DNA from: Labrys sp. KNU-23
GTDB taxonomy: Bacteria > Pseudomonadota > Alphaproteobacteria > Rhizobiales > Labraceae
Direction of reading: 5' to 3'
NCBI RefSeq assembly: GCF_008330945.1
Contig: NZ_CP043489.1
Location: forward strand, 3,359,501 to 3,423,500
DNA: 64,000 nt
Position 1 is the first letter of the stretch. The number at the start of each line of letters is the position of its first letter. This document shows, in pieces, positions 56,155 through 63,292 of the stretch. Position numbers and translations under genes: made by a program. The notes under the pieces are model-generated. The model was not told the DNA's origin and did not search any database. It saw only the letters and a program-made list of their open reading frames with translations.

Positions 56155-57036
56155 TCACAACGCCTTGACGACGGGCGGCAGGCCGAGGCGATGGCGCAGC
56201 TCCGCAGCCTCGAGCTCGAGAAGCATGCGCGCCATTTCTTCATGCGCATGGACATGCGAACGTATCTCGTGGGGGAGATCGGCGACCTCGACCAGCTCGA
56301 AATCCTCGACGGGCTGCGAATTCAGCGCCAGCTTGCCGAAGGCCTTGTCGTGAAATTCCGGCTTGGAGTAGGTGCCTTCCGGCCCGTTATGGGTCGCACG
56401 GGCCGTGGCGGGCTGCACACAGCGCAGTTCCGCATGGTTGGCGACATGGCCATAGACCGACCAGTCCCAGCCCCAGCCGTACCGCCAGTCCGCATAGCCC
56501 CCCTTGAGGGGGTGCGGTTTCTTCTCGCCCTTCCAGATACCTGCGGCGAGCAGGGGCCATTCCTGGCTGCGCAGCGCGACGCCGATGGCATTGAATGTCC
56601 TGGCCTCGAAGAGGATACGCGGATGGCGCGGATTGGAAATCAGGCTGGCGGAGCCGCATGGACCGGCAAGCAGGCACAAGCAAAGCCAATATGGCCTGTG
56701 GTTCCTTTGGTACCACAGGGCCATCCTGGTCGCGTCTGGCGCAAGGAGCAGGTCCTCCTCCAGGCAGAGATTGAGCTCTGCGCCGTTGCGGATGTTGCGG
56801 TCGATCAACTCGAAAGGATTGAGTGAGATACCCAGAAGCGTCTCGTTGACGCGGATATCGTAGTCGAGACCCTTCAGCAGTGCGTCGGCAATCTCCACGA
56901 ATTGTCCGGCCTTCGGTCCGGGCTCGATCGCCATCGTAATGCGCCAGCCCTGGAGGTCGTTGGTAAGCAGGGAGGTGAGTGTTTTCTGGAAAAGCTCAGG
57001 GCGATCCTTGCCTGTTATTGATATCGTCCGCGTCAT
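56155..57036 (-). CDS. Glycosyltransferase, GT-A type (GT13-like features)
   Basis: 293 residues. RTISITGKDRPELFQKTLTSLL is a GT-A N-terminus. The metal-binding LEEDLLLAPD (E93-E94-D95) is followed by EARTFNAIGVALRSQEWPLL and GWGWDWSVYGHVANHAELRCVQPATARATHNGPEG. The latter layout (acidic box, G-x-x-L..W.. , WDW, then R-P--SRT-x-x-G-x-x-G) recalls N-acetylglucosaminyltransferase I (GT13) at low similarity. The C-terminal 45 residues form a charged helix. It starts after AAAGGA at 57036. It lies 51 bp after the MGAT4-like gene and is probably cotranscribed with it. Confidence 0.65.
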   Translation of the reverse strand: MTRTISITGKDRPELFQKTLTSLLTNDLQGWRITMAIEPGPKAGQFVEIADALLKGLDYDIRVNETLLGISLNPFELIDRNIRNGAELNLCLEEDLLLAPDATRMALWYQRNHRPYWLCLCLLAGPCGSASLISNPRHPRILFEARTFNAIGVALRSQEWPLLAAGIWKGEKKPHPLKGGYADWRYGWGWDWSVYGHVANHAELRCVQPATARATHNGPEGTYSKPEFHDKAFGKLALNSQPVEDFELVEVADLPHEIRSHVHAHEEMARMLLELEAAELRHRLGLPPVVKAL

Positions 57037-57057
57037 CCGGTCCTTTGGCCTCACCCG

Positions 57058-57100
57058 TTCCCCAGCGTTTGGAAGCGTCTTCGCTATTCAGAGTGGCTCT
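57058..57100 (+). repeat. Family B repeat remnant (copy 7, degenerate)
   Basis: CAGCGTTTGGAAGCGTCTTCGCTATTC resembles the middle of the family (TTTGTTTCGAAGCGTCTTTGCGATTC at 50767). It covers the 3' end and stop codon of the MGAT4-like gene. Confidence 0.4.
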
Positions 57101-57759
57101 CGGATCTGCCCGGGAAGCGTAGAATACATGCCAATATGCTGGAACAGAATATCCTCGACGTAACTTGGTTGGCCGACCTTTCTCTTGAAGGCGATGAATT
57201 CGTCAATCAGCCAGTCCAGTGGCATTTCATCATAGACAGTGCGCAGATAGGCAGAAAGTCGAGCCAGCGAGGTGCTCCTGAACAGGATGGCGCAGGCGCC
57301 GAGTGGCGACAGCTTGATGCTGAACCAGTTGGGCGGAGCGGCCGCGATATGCCAGGCAGCCCTAGCCAGATAGTCCGTAGGCGGCAATACATCATCTTCC
57401 AAGTGCAGATAATATGGCGCCCTGTCGGCATTTGCCGACATCATCGCGGCGGCATCCAACACCTGCTTGGAGCGCCACTTCACCCGTGTCTCGTCGTCCC
57501 CGAAATTGCGCGCCAATCCTTCCAGGGGTGCCGGCCCAGCTCCGAAACGCTGGAGCACCAAGTGGCCTGCGACGATATGCTGGGAGAACTCCTCGGTCAC
57601 GATGTCGAGATTACGCGACGGTTCGAGGCCGAAATCACCGATGGCAATCACGATCTTCCCAAGCGAAAGATCCGAAACAAGACTACGCAAGGTCTGCAGA
57701 AGATAGTTCTGCGGCCGCTCGACATGGGGAATGGCGATACAAAGAAACGGATGGCTCAT
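57088..57759 (-). CDS. MGAT4/GT54-like N-acetylglucosaminyltransferase
   Basis: 223 residues. In order it shows IPHVERPQNYLLQTLRSLVSDL, an acidic strand (VIAIGDF), EEFSQHIVAGHLVL, FGDDETRVKWRSKQVLD, YYLHLEDDVLPPTDYL (E121-D122-D123), WFSIKLSPLGACAILFRSTSLARLSAYLRTVYDEMPLDWLIDEF and ILFQHIGMYSTLPGQI. These blocks line up, in the same order and spacing, with the catalytic region of eukaryotic GnT-IV (FGDS.ERVRWR.KQNLDY, YYIQLEDDI, ILEFSQLGFIGKMF, PIDWLLD, LFQHVG.HSSL.GKI), as I remember it. The C-terminal lectin-like part of GnT-IV is absent. ATG at 57759; GTG at 57783 possible. No signal peptide. Confidence 0.72.
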   Translation of the reverse strand: MSHPFLCIAIPHVERPQNYLLQTLRSLVSDLSLGKIVIAIGDFGLEPSRNLDIVTEEFSQHIVAGHLVLQRFGAGPAPLEGLARNFGDDETRVKWRSKQVLDAAAMMSANADRAPYYLHLEDDVLPPTDYLARAAWHIAAAPPNWFSIKLSPLGACAILFRSTSLARLSAYLRTVYDEMPLDWLIDEFIAFKRKVGQPSYVEDILFQHIGMYSTLPGQIREPL

Positions 57760-57801
57760 GTCTTCACGGATCGATAGCTGCACCCCATGGAGGCATAAAT
57801 A

Positions 57802-58110
57802 TTGGAAAACTCAAGGCCTCGGCGCGCGCCGATTCTCGTCCTCACGCCGGTCAAGGATGTTATGCCGCACCCGGATCGCCATCAGGACCTGCTGGAGAGG
57901 CTGGATTGGATCAAGGCGCACTTGAGGGGCGGTCGCCCGAAGGCGAGAGCGTGGGCGGGATCCGGGGCAGGCCGCAGGACCTCAAGCCCCGATTATCGCA
58001 ATGCACGAAGAATCCGTCGCTGTGAACGAGCGAAACGACCCTGCATGGCCGGACGACTGGATGTCCGGCCATGCGAGGAGGGGAAGCGTCCCTTCTACCA
58101 ACGGCGCTGA
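57802..58110 (+). pseudogene. Possible truncated glycosyltransferase remnant
   Basis: A 102-codon open frame. The first 30 residues, RAPILVLTPVKDVMPHPDRHQDLLERLDWIKAHL, resemble the start of Anp1/GT62-type or related glycosyltransferases (ILxLTPxKDA...L..YF.LL..L.YP). After that the frame turns into an arginine-rich run typical of non-coding GC-rich DNA, and a shifted frame (ALEGRSPEGESVGG) may hold the lost continuation. Near two real glycosyltransferase genes; treat as a decayed gene, not functional. Confidence 0.35.
58043..58074. other. 12-bp perfect hairpin
   Basis: GCATGGCCGGAC (58043-58054) and GTCCGGCCATGC (58063-58074) with an 8-base loop, no T-run. It lies downstream of the convergent aminotransferase gene end. 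Confidence 0.6.
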
Positions 58111-58140
58111 CGCGCGGGCTAAATACCGCGGCTGTTCGTA

Positions 58141-59529
58141 TTATACGTAGCCGCGGCGCTTCACCTCGGCCCAGCTGTCGTCGAGCGTCTTCTTGGCGGC
58201 GGCGATCAGGGCATCGACTTCCTCATGGCTGATCACCAGCGGCGGAGCGATGATCAGCGTGTCGCGGGTGGCACGCATGACCAGGCCGTGCTGGAAGGAG
58301 AAGTCGCGTGCGATCAGGCCGACAGTCCCCGTCTCCACCGGCCAGGAGGCGCGGGTCTTCTTGTTCGGCGTCAGTTCGAGGGCACCGATCAGGCCGACCA
58401 TGCGCGCTTCGCCGACCATGGGATGGTCGCCCAGCGCCAGCCACTGCTTCTGCATATAGGGGCCGATGTCGTCCTTCACGCGCTCGACGATCTTTTCGTC
58501 GCGCAGGATCTTGATGTTGGCGATTGCCGCCGCCGCGCAGGCGGGATGGCCCGAATAGGTGTAGCCATGGTTGAAGTCGCCGGCATTGGCGATCACCTCG
58601 GCCACCTTCTCGGTCACCATCACGCCGCCGATCGGCAGGTAGCCGGAGGAGATGCCCTTGGCCATTGCCATGATGTCCGGCTCGAAGCCGAAATATTGGC
58701 TGCCGAACCATTCGCCGGTACGGCCGAACCCGCAGATCACCTCGTCCGAGATCAAGAGGATGTCGCGCTCGCGGCAGATGCGCTGGATTTCGGGCCAATA
58801 GGTGGCGGGCGGAATGACCACGGCGCCGGCGCCCTGGATCGGCTCGGCGATGAAGGCGGCGATATTGTCGGCGCCGAGCTCGTCGATGGTGCGCTCGAGT
58901 TCACGCGCAGCCCACAGGCCGAATTCCTCCGGGCTGCGGTCGCCGCCCTCAGCATACCAATAGGGCTGGGCGATATGGACGATGCCGGGGATCGGCAGGC
59001 CGCCCTGGGCATGCATCGGCGTCATGCCGCCAAGCGAGGCTCCGCCGATGGTCGAGCCGTGATAGCCGTTCTTGCGGGCGATGATGGTCGATTTGCCGGG
59101 CTTGTCCTGGGCCGCCCAGTAGTGGCGCACCATGCGGATGATGGTGTCGTTGGATTCCGAACCCGAACCGGTGAAGAACACCCGGCTGAACTGCGGCGGC
59201 GTCACTTCGGCCAGCAGGCGCGACAGCTCGATCGCCGGCAGATGGGTGGTCTTGAAGAAGGTGTTGTAGAAGGGCAGTTCGCGCATCTGCTGCGCCACCA
59301 CCTCGACGATCTCCTCGCGGCCATAGCCGACATTGACGTTCCACAGGCCCGACATGCCGTCGATGATCTGGTTGCCTTCGGAATCCCACAGATGCACGCC
59401 CTTGGCCTTGACGATGACGCGCGCGCCCTCGGCATTCAGGCCCTTGGTGTCGGTGAAGGGATGCAAATGATGCGCGGCATCGATCGCACGCAGTTCCGCT
59501 GTGGTGAGGTTGGTCTGGTGCAAGGACAT
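58141..59529 (-). CDS. Class III PLP-dependent aminotransferase (putrescine/omega-amine type)
   Basis: A 462-residue class III transaminase. Key parts: GVHLWDSEGNQIIDGMSGLWNVNVGYG at the N-terminus, FFTGSGSESNDTIIRMVRHYW, YHGSTIGGASLGG, the PLP Asp in LLISDEVICGFGRTGEWFGSQYFGFEPDIM, and the Schiff-base Lys in MAKGISSGYLPIG. The overall form matches putrescine-pyruvate (SpuC-like) or beta-alanine-pyruvate aminotransferases. The ATG at 59529 follows AGGAAAG. A 14-bp perfect palindrome 34 bp upstream suggests control by a GntR-type regulator. Confidence 0.88.
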   Translation of the reverse strand: MSLHQTNLTTAELRAIDAAHHLHPFTDTKGLNAEGARVIVKAKGVHLWDSEGNQIIDGMSGLWNVNVGYGREEIVEVVAQQMRELPFYNTFFKTTHLPAIELSRLLAEVTPPQFSRVFFTGSGSESNDTIIRMVRHYWAAQDKPGKSTIIARKNGYHGSTIGGASLGGMTPMHAQGGLPIPGIVHIAQPYWYAEGGDRSPEEFGLWAARELERTIDELGADNIAAFIAEPIQGAGAVVIPPATYWPEIQRICRERDILLISDEVICGFGRTGEWFGSQYFGFEPDIMAMAKGISSGYLPIGGVMVTEKVAEVIANAGDFNHGYTYSGHPACAAAAIANIKILRDEKIVERVKDDIGPYMQKQWLALGDHPMVGEARMVGLIGALELTPNKKTRASWPVETGTVGLIARDFSFQHGLVMRATRDTLIIAPPLVISHEEVDALIAAAKKTLDDSWAEVKRRGYV

Positions 59530-59562
59530 GATGCGCGCTTTCCTGAAAAATGTGATCCCAAT

Positions 59563-59576
59563 TTTGTGATCACAAA
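59563..59576. promoter_or_regulatory. GntR/FCD-type operator TTTGTGATCACAAA
   Basis: A perfect 14-bp palindrome whose core fits the FadR/FCD consensus TNGT-N-ACNA. A half-match TGTGATC lies at 59551. It precedes the aminotransferase gene; no gntR gene is adjacent, so the regulator is encoded elsewhere. Confidence 0.6.
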
Positions 59577-59618
59577 TTACGGAAGTCAAGGGGGAAGCGT
59601 TGTTATAGGGATTGCGGA

Positions 59619-59785
59619 GGCGGACGGGACGTCCATAGGCGCTAGGATAAGGACTGGGGCGAGGTGATCGACCTGGAGAGGAGGCTCAGCGTTTGAGCCC
59701 CTTCTCCCCGTAAGAACGGGGCGAAGGGATGACCGGTGTCGCGTCAGTCGCCTTGACCTAGTATCTATGGACGTTTCGTCCGCTC
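59619..59785. repeat. 167-bp imperfect inverted repeat
   Basis: The outer arms GGCGGACGGGACGTCCATAG... (59619-59644) and ...CTATGGACGTTTCGTCCGCTC (59757-59785) are reverse complements with a few mismatches. The interior has two small hairpins (GGCTCAGCGTTTGAGCC, CCCCGTAAGAACGGGG). No gene inside. It covers most of the gap between the aminotransferase promoter and the osmC stop. Confidence 0.75.
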
Positions 59786-59829
59786 TATCGTCCCACCAAC
59801 GCGTCCCCAAATAACCGATCGAAAAGCCT

Positions 59830-60309
59830 CTACGCCCCCGCCAGGACGATCTCCGCCTCATGTTCGACCGGAAAATTCACCGAGCGGGCGATGAAGCACA
59901 CTTCATGCGCCTTCTTGTGCAGATCATGCGCCTTCTGCACATCGGTGCCGGCGGCGACCACGATGTGTGGGCGCAGGGTGACCCTCTCGAACTGGCCGGC
60001 ACCGCCAGCCACTTCGACCATCACGCCCTCGGCCTCATCCTCATAGGAGAGCACGTTCACGCCCATCTGCGAGCACAGGCCGAGATACCAAAGCTTGTGG
60101 CAGGCCGAGAGCGAGGCGACCAGCAGGTCCTCGGGGTTCCAGCGGGTGGCATCGCCGCGAAAGCTGGGGTCTGACGAGCCTTCGATCGTCGGTTTGCCCT
60201 CGGCCAGGATCTGGTGGGCACGGCTGTAGCCGCGATAGGTCGAGGTCCCCTCGCCCTCATTGCCGGTCCACACGATTGTGACCTTGTAGCGATGTTCGCG
60301 CCCAGCCAT
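59830..60309 (-). CDS. OsmC/Ohr-family peroxiredoxin-like protein
   Basis: A 159-residue OsmC-fold protein. The two redox cysteines are in SLSACHKLWYLGLC and AHEVCFIARSVNFPVEHEAE, the usual spacing for the family that reduces organic hydroperoxides with thiols. YKVTIVWTGNEGEGTSTYRGYSRAH is the N-terminal strand set of the YhfA/OsmC-like branch. The ATG at 60309 has GAGGAGGA upstream. It is a single gene, downstream of a LysR gene on the same strand (77 bp). Confidence 0.86.
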   Translation of the reverse strand: MAGREHRYKVTIVWTGNEGEGTSTYRGYSRAHQILAEGKPTIEGSSDPSFRGDATRWNPEDLLVASLSACHKLWYLGLCSQMGVNVLSYEDEAEGVMVEVAGGAGQFERVTLRPHIVVAAGTDVQKAHDLHKKAHEVCFIARSVNFPVEHEAEIVLAGA

Positions 60310-60386
60310 GCCTTCCTCCTCGTGTCGTTGCGTGGCGGGAGGATGCCCTGTTGACGGGCTGTGTCGCAAGGAGGGGGAGCGGAATG

Positions 60387-61286
60387 TCAATCGCCTGCAC
60401 CGGCCGGCCGCAGCGAGCCGGCCAGGAAGTCGACCACGGCGCGCACCGCGGGCAATTGCCCGCGCCGGTGGGTCGTCAGCACCGTGGTGGTGACCTCGCC
60501 CGCCTGCCACTCCGGCAACACGGGCACGACCTCGCCGTCGGCGACGGCCGCCGCGCTGATCGAGTGGGGCAGGGCAGTGATGCCGAGCCCGGCCTTGGCC
60601 GCTTCGAGCAAGGCGATTGATTCGTCGGCGAAAAAGCGGACATGGGGCGTGACTTCGGCCATCTGACCGTCTGCCGAAAGCGTCCACACCGGCGCCCTCG
60701 GCTGGGTAAGGAGGCCGTCATGGCCGGCAAGGTCTTCCGGTGCGGCCGGTCTCCCCCTGGCGGCGAGATAGGCGGGCGCAGCCACCAGGCCGACCGCCTC
60801 CCGGTGAATGGGGCGGGCCATCAGATCGGAATCGGCGAGCGGTCCGAAATGGCTCCGGAGCGCGATGTCGAAGCCTTCCTGGATGAGATCGACGAAGCGG
60901 TCGGTGACATGGAGTTGGATCTGCAGCTTGGGCAGGGCGACCGCGAGCCTGGGCAACTGGCCGGCGAGATGGAACTGCGCGGTGGGTACCGAGGCGGTGA
61001 TGCGGACGATGCCGCTCGGTTCCGCCCGCCGGGCCAGCACGGCGCTTTCCGCCGCCTCGACCTCGATCATCGCTGCCCGCGCATGCTCGAACACCTCCCG
61101 GCCGGCATCGGTCAGCACGAAGCTGCGCGAGGTGCGATGGAGCAGCCTGGCATCGAGTCGCGCCTCCAATTCGGCCACCCGCTTGCTCACCGTGGACTTC
61201 GGCAGGCCCAGGTGCCGCGCGGCGGCGGCAAAGCCGCCCTGCTCGACGGCCTGGGCGAACAGGATGAAATCGTTGAGGTTGGACAA
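60387..61286 (-). CDS. LysR-family transcriptional regulator
   Basis: A 299-residue LysR protein starting with TTG at 61286 (MSNLNDFILFAQAVEQGGFAAAARHLGLPKSTVSKRVAELEARLDARLLHRTSRSFVLT). The HTH and the effector domain (GIVRITASVPTAQFHLAGQLPRLAVALPKLQIQLHVTDRFVDL) are typical of the AaeR/DsdC-like 'NDF.LF..V...GF..AAR' subgroup. It is divergent from the GST gene at 61388, and a palindrome in the shared promoter is its probable site. It could also control the downstream osmC gene. Confidence 0.88.
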   Translation of the reverse strand: MSNLNDFILFAQAVEQGGFAAAARHLGLPKSTVSKRVAELEARLDARLLHRTSRSFVLTDAGREVFEHARAAMIEVEAAESAVLARRAEPSGIVRITASVPTAQFHLAGQLPRLAVALPKLQIQLHVTDRFVDLIQEGFDIALRSHFGPLADSDLMARPIHREAVGLVAAPAYLAARGRPAAPEDLAGHDGLLTQPRAPVWTLSADGQMAEVTPHVRFFADESIALLEAAKAGLGITALPHSISAAAVADGEVVPVLPEWQAGEVTTTVLTTHRRGQLPAVRAVVDFLAGSLRPAGAGD

Positions 61287-61300
61287 AGAAAGTCTCCCAG

Positions 61301-61319
61301 TATGGACTTTGGGTCCATA
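61301..61319. promoter_or_regulatory. LysR-type palindrome TATGGAC-TTTGG-GTCCATA
   Basis: Perfect seven-base arms around five bases, 15 bp upstream of the lysR start and 69 bp before the divergent GST start. A half site AGTCCATGCATGCAT follows at 61342. Fits a LysR recognition plus activation pair. Confidence 0.65.
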
Positions 61320-61387
61320 ATTGGCAGTCTAGAGTATCAAAGTCCATGCATGCATATAGTCATCATCACCAAACAGGAGATATGACT

Positions 61388-62104
61388 ATGGAACCGATCA
61401 TCTTCGCCGGCCATCCCGCGGGCAGCTCCCTCGGCCTCGTCGCCGCCTTCGAATGGCTCGGCAAGCCCTATCGCGCCACCCGGGTGCACATGCCCGACGC
61501 CATGCTGACCGAGGCCTATGCCAGGGTGAACGGCCGCCAGGAAACGCCAGTGCTGATCCGCGAGGACGGCAGTGTGCTGACCGAAACCATGGCGATTGCC
61601 CGCTGGCTCGAACTGCGCGACGATGAGCATCGCATCAGCTTTGCTGCGGGCAGCGCCGAGGCGCATCGCATGCACCAGTTCATCGGCTTCCTGAACACAG
61701 GCTTCACGGGCGCCTTCACGCCGCTCTGGGTGGCGCTGGAAATGCAGGGCGGAAGCGAGGCCTACAGGCAAGCGCTGCAGACCTTCGGCCGAGACCTCGT
61801 CGCCCGCCGCCATCGCCAGCTCGAGGCGATGATCGGCTCCTCGCCTTACCTCGTCGGCGACAGGCCGACCCTGGCCGATGCGGTCTTCATCGGTGTGGCG
61901 CGCTGGGCCGAGTTCCACCAGGCGCTCGATCTCACGCCTTTCCCGAAGATCCAGGCGCTCAAGGCAAGGCTCGAGGCCGATCCGGCGGTGCGCTTCGCCC
62001 ATGCGATCGAGGACGGCGTCCCCGCCACGGGCAGCGGTGCCCTGCGCGGCCTGTTGCCGCTGGACGAGGTGTTGGGCGGGGTAGCAGCGCCGCTGGCGGC
62101 ATAA
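61388..62104 (+). CDS. Glutathione S-transferase family protein
   Basis: A 238-residue GST. EPIIFAGHPAGSSLGLVAAFEWLGKPYRATRV begins the thioredoxin fold, with Ser residues (GSS) at the active-site position; RQETPVLIREDGSVLTETMAIARWLELRDDE binds the glutathione Glu; SSPYLVGDRPTLADAVFIGVARWAEF is the capping box. I place the start at the ATG at 61388, eight bases after AGGAG; the ATG at 61382 is too close to it. Divergent from and likely regulated by the LysR gene. Confidence 0.85.
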   Translation: MEPIIFAGHPAGSSLGLVAAFEWLGKPYRATRVHMPDAMLTEAYARVNGRQETPVLIREDGSVLTETMAIARWLELRDDEHRISFAAGSAEAHRMHQFIGFLNTGFTGAFTPLWVALEMQGGSEAYRQALQTFGRDLVARRHRQLEAMIGSSPYLVGDRPTLADAVFIGVARWAEFHQALDLTPFPKIQALKARLEADPAVRFAHAIEDGVPATGSGALRGLLPLDEVLGGVAAPLAA

Positions 62105-62110
62105 TCTTCC

Positions 62111-62190
62111 TGGGACCGCCGGCTTCCAGCCGACTCTTGGAAACATCGCGCCGACCGGAAGGAAGAGCCGGCTGGAAGCCGGCGGTCCCA
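62111..62190. repeat. Inverted repeat, family D (copy 3)
   Basis: TGGGACCGCCGGCTTCCAGC at the left and GGCTGGAAGCCGGCGGTCCCA at the right are perfect reverse complements. It fills the gap between convergent GST and cobC genes. Confidence 0.9.
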
Positions 62191-62199
62191 GGGAATACC

Positions 62200-63213
62200 T
62201 CACATCGCCTGCGTGCCGCTCTTGTGGTAGCGGGCGAGCACGGCGCGCAGGCGCATTTCGGCGTCCGCATGGGGCGGCAGGCCGAAGCGCAGCCAGCGCG
62301 GATTGGCGGAAAAGCGCCGCACCCAGATGCCGGCCTGGCCGAGCTGGCGGAACAGGGCCGGGGCATGGGCGGTCTGCAGCAGGCGATAGAGATCGGTGCC
62401 GCCGACAACGGCGCCGGCCTTGGTCAGGTCCTCGTCGAGATTCTGGCGCGCCGTGCGCAGGGAGGTGCGCGTGCCGTTCTGCCAGAGGATGTCGGCGAGT
62501 GCGGCACGGCCAATGGCGATGGCCTCGCCCGAAACCGCCCAGGCTCCCATCGCCTGGCGCAGCTTGCCGGTCAGCGAAGGCTCGGCCAGTACGAAGCCGA
62601 GCCGGATGCCGGCCAGGCCGAAGAATTTGCCGAAGGAGCGCAGCATGACCAGGCCCTGCGTGCCGGCCATGGGGGCCAGGCTCACCTGCGGCATCACATC
62701 CGCGAAGGCCTCGTCGACGATGAGGGCGCCGCCCCGGGCATATTTCTCGGCGGCGAGCGCCAGCAATTCCTCGCGGCCGAAATAGTTGCCGTCGGGATTG
62801 TTCGGATTGACCAGGACGGCGATCTCGGAGCCGGCCAGTTCCTCGAAACGGCGCGCTTCCCGCACGTGATGGCCGCCCAGCGCCCAGCTGCGGGCATGTT
62901 CGGCATAGGTCGGGCTCAGCACGCTTACTGTGCCGGCCGCGAACAGATGCGGCAGCCACTGGATGGCGGCCTGCGTGCCCGGCGTCGCAACGACGCAGGC
63001 ATCGAAGGGCACGCCATAGCACTGCGCTGCGACGGCCTCCAGTTCGCGGGCCTCGTCGGGGGAGGGCAGCGCAGCCCAGGATTCAGCCGGAATCGCCGGA
63101 ATGGGATAGGGCCAGGGATTGATGCCGGTGGAAAGATCGATCCAGGGCCCGGAGGCCTGCGGGAAGAGGCGACGTGCCTCGCCGAGATTGCCGCCATGCT
63201 CCACTGCGCTCAT
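62200..63213 (-). CDS. cobC: Threonine-phosphate decarboxylase (cobalamin biosynthesis)
   Basis: A 337-residue class I/II PLP enzyme. The N-terminus EHGGNLGEARRLFPQASGPWIDLSTGINPWPYP is the CobC hallmark (HGG.l.....lfP.....wlDLStGiNP). LVNPNNPDGNYFGREEL, VDEAFADV and the PLP lysine SFGKFFGLAGIRLGF follow. It makes (R)-1-aminopropan-2-ol phosphate for the nucleotide loop of B12 (CobD of Salmonella naming). No other cob gene is beside it and no cobalamin riboswitch is seen upstream. Divergent from the acyl-CoA dehydrogenase gene. Confidence 0.9.
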   Translation of the reverse strand: MSAVEHGGNLGEARRLFPQASGPWIDLSTGINPWPYPIPAIPAESWAALPSPDEARELEAVAAQCYGVPFDACVVATPGTQAAIQWLPHLFAAGTVSVLSPTYAEHARSWALGGHHVREARRFEELAGSEIAVLVNPNNPDGNYFGREELLALAAEKYARGGALIVDEAFADVMPQVSLAPMAGTQGLVMLRSFGKFFGLAGIRLGFVLAEPSLTGKLRQAMGAWAVSGEAIAIGRAALADILWQNGTRTSLRTARQNLDEDLTKAGAVVGGTDLYRLLQTAHAPALFRQLGQAGIWVRRFSANPRWLRFGLPPHADAEMRLRAVLARYHKSGTQAM

Positions 63214-63292
63214 TCGCCTGCCACTCTTGTCTTGACGCCTGAAACCGGCGCGACCAATGTCGCGCCAAATTTATTCATTGGAGGGTATGGCC

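Noticed and set aside
110..62190. Dispersed repeats as a CRISPR array
   Set aside because: The repeats are palindromic, far apart and not regularly spaced with unique spacers; no cas genes are present.
61337..63022. 561-codon open frame antisense to GST and overlapping cobC in another frame
   Set aside because: Spans two real genes and an inverted repeat; low-complexity Arg/Gly-rich translation.
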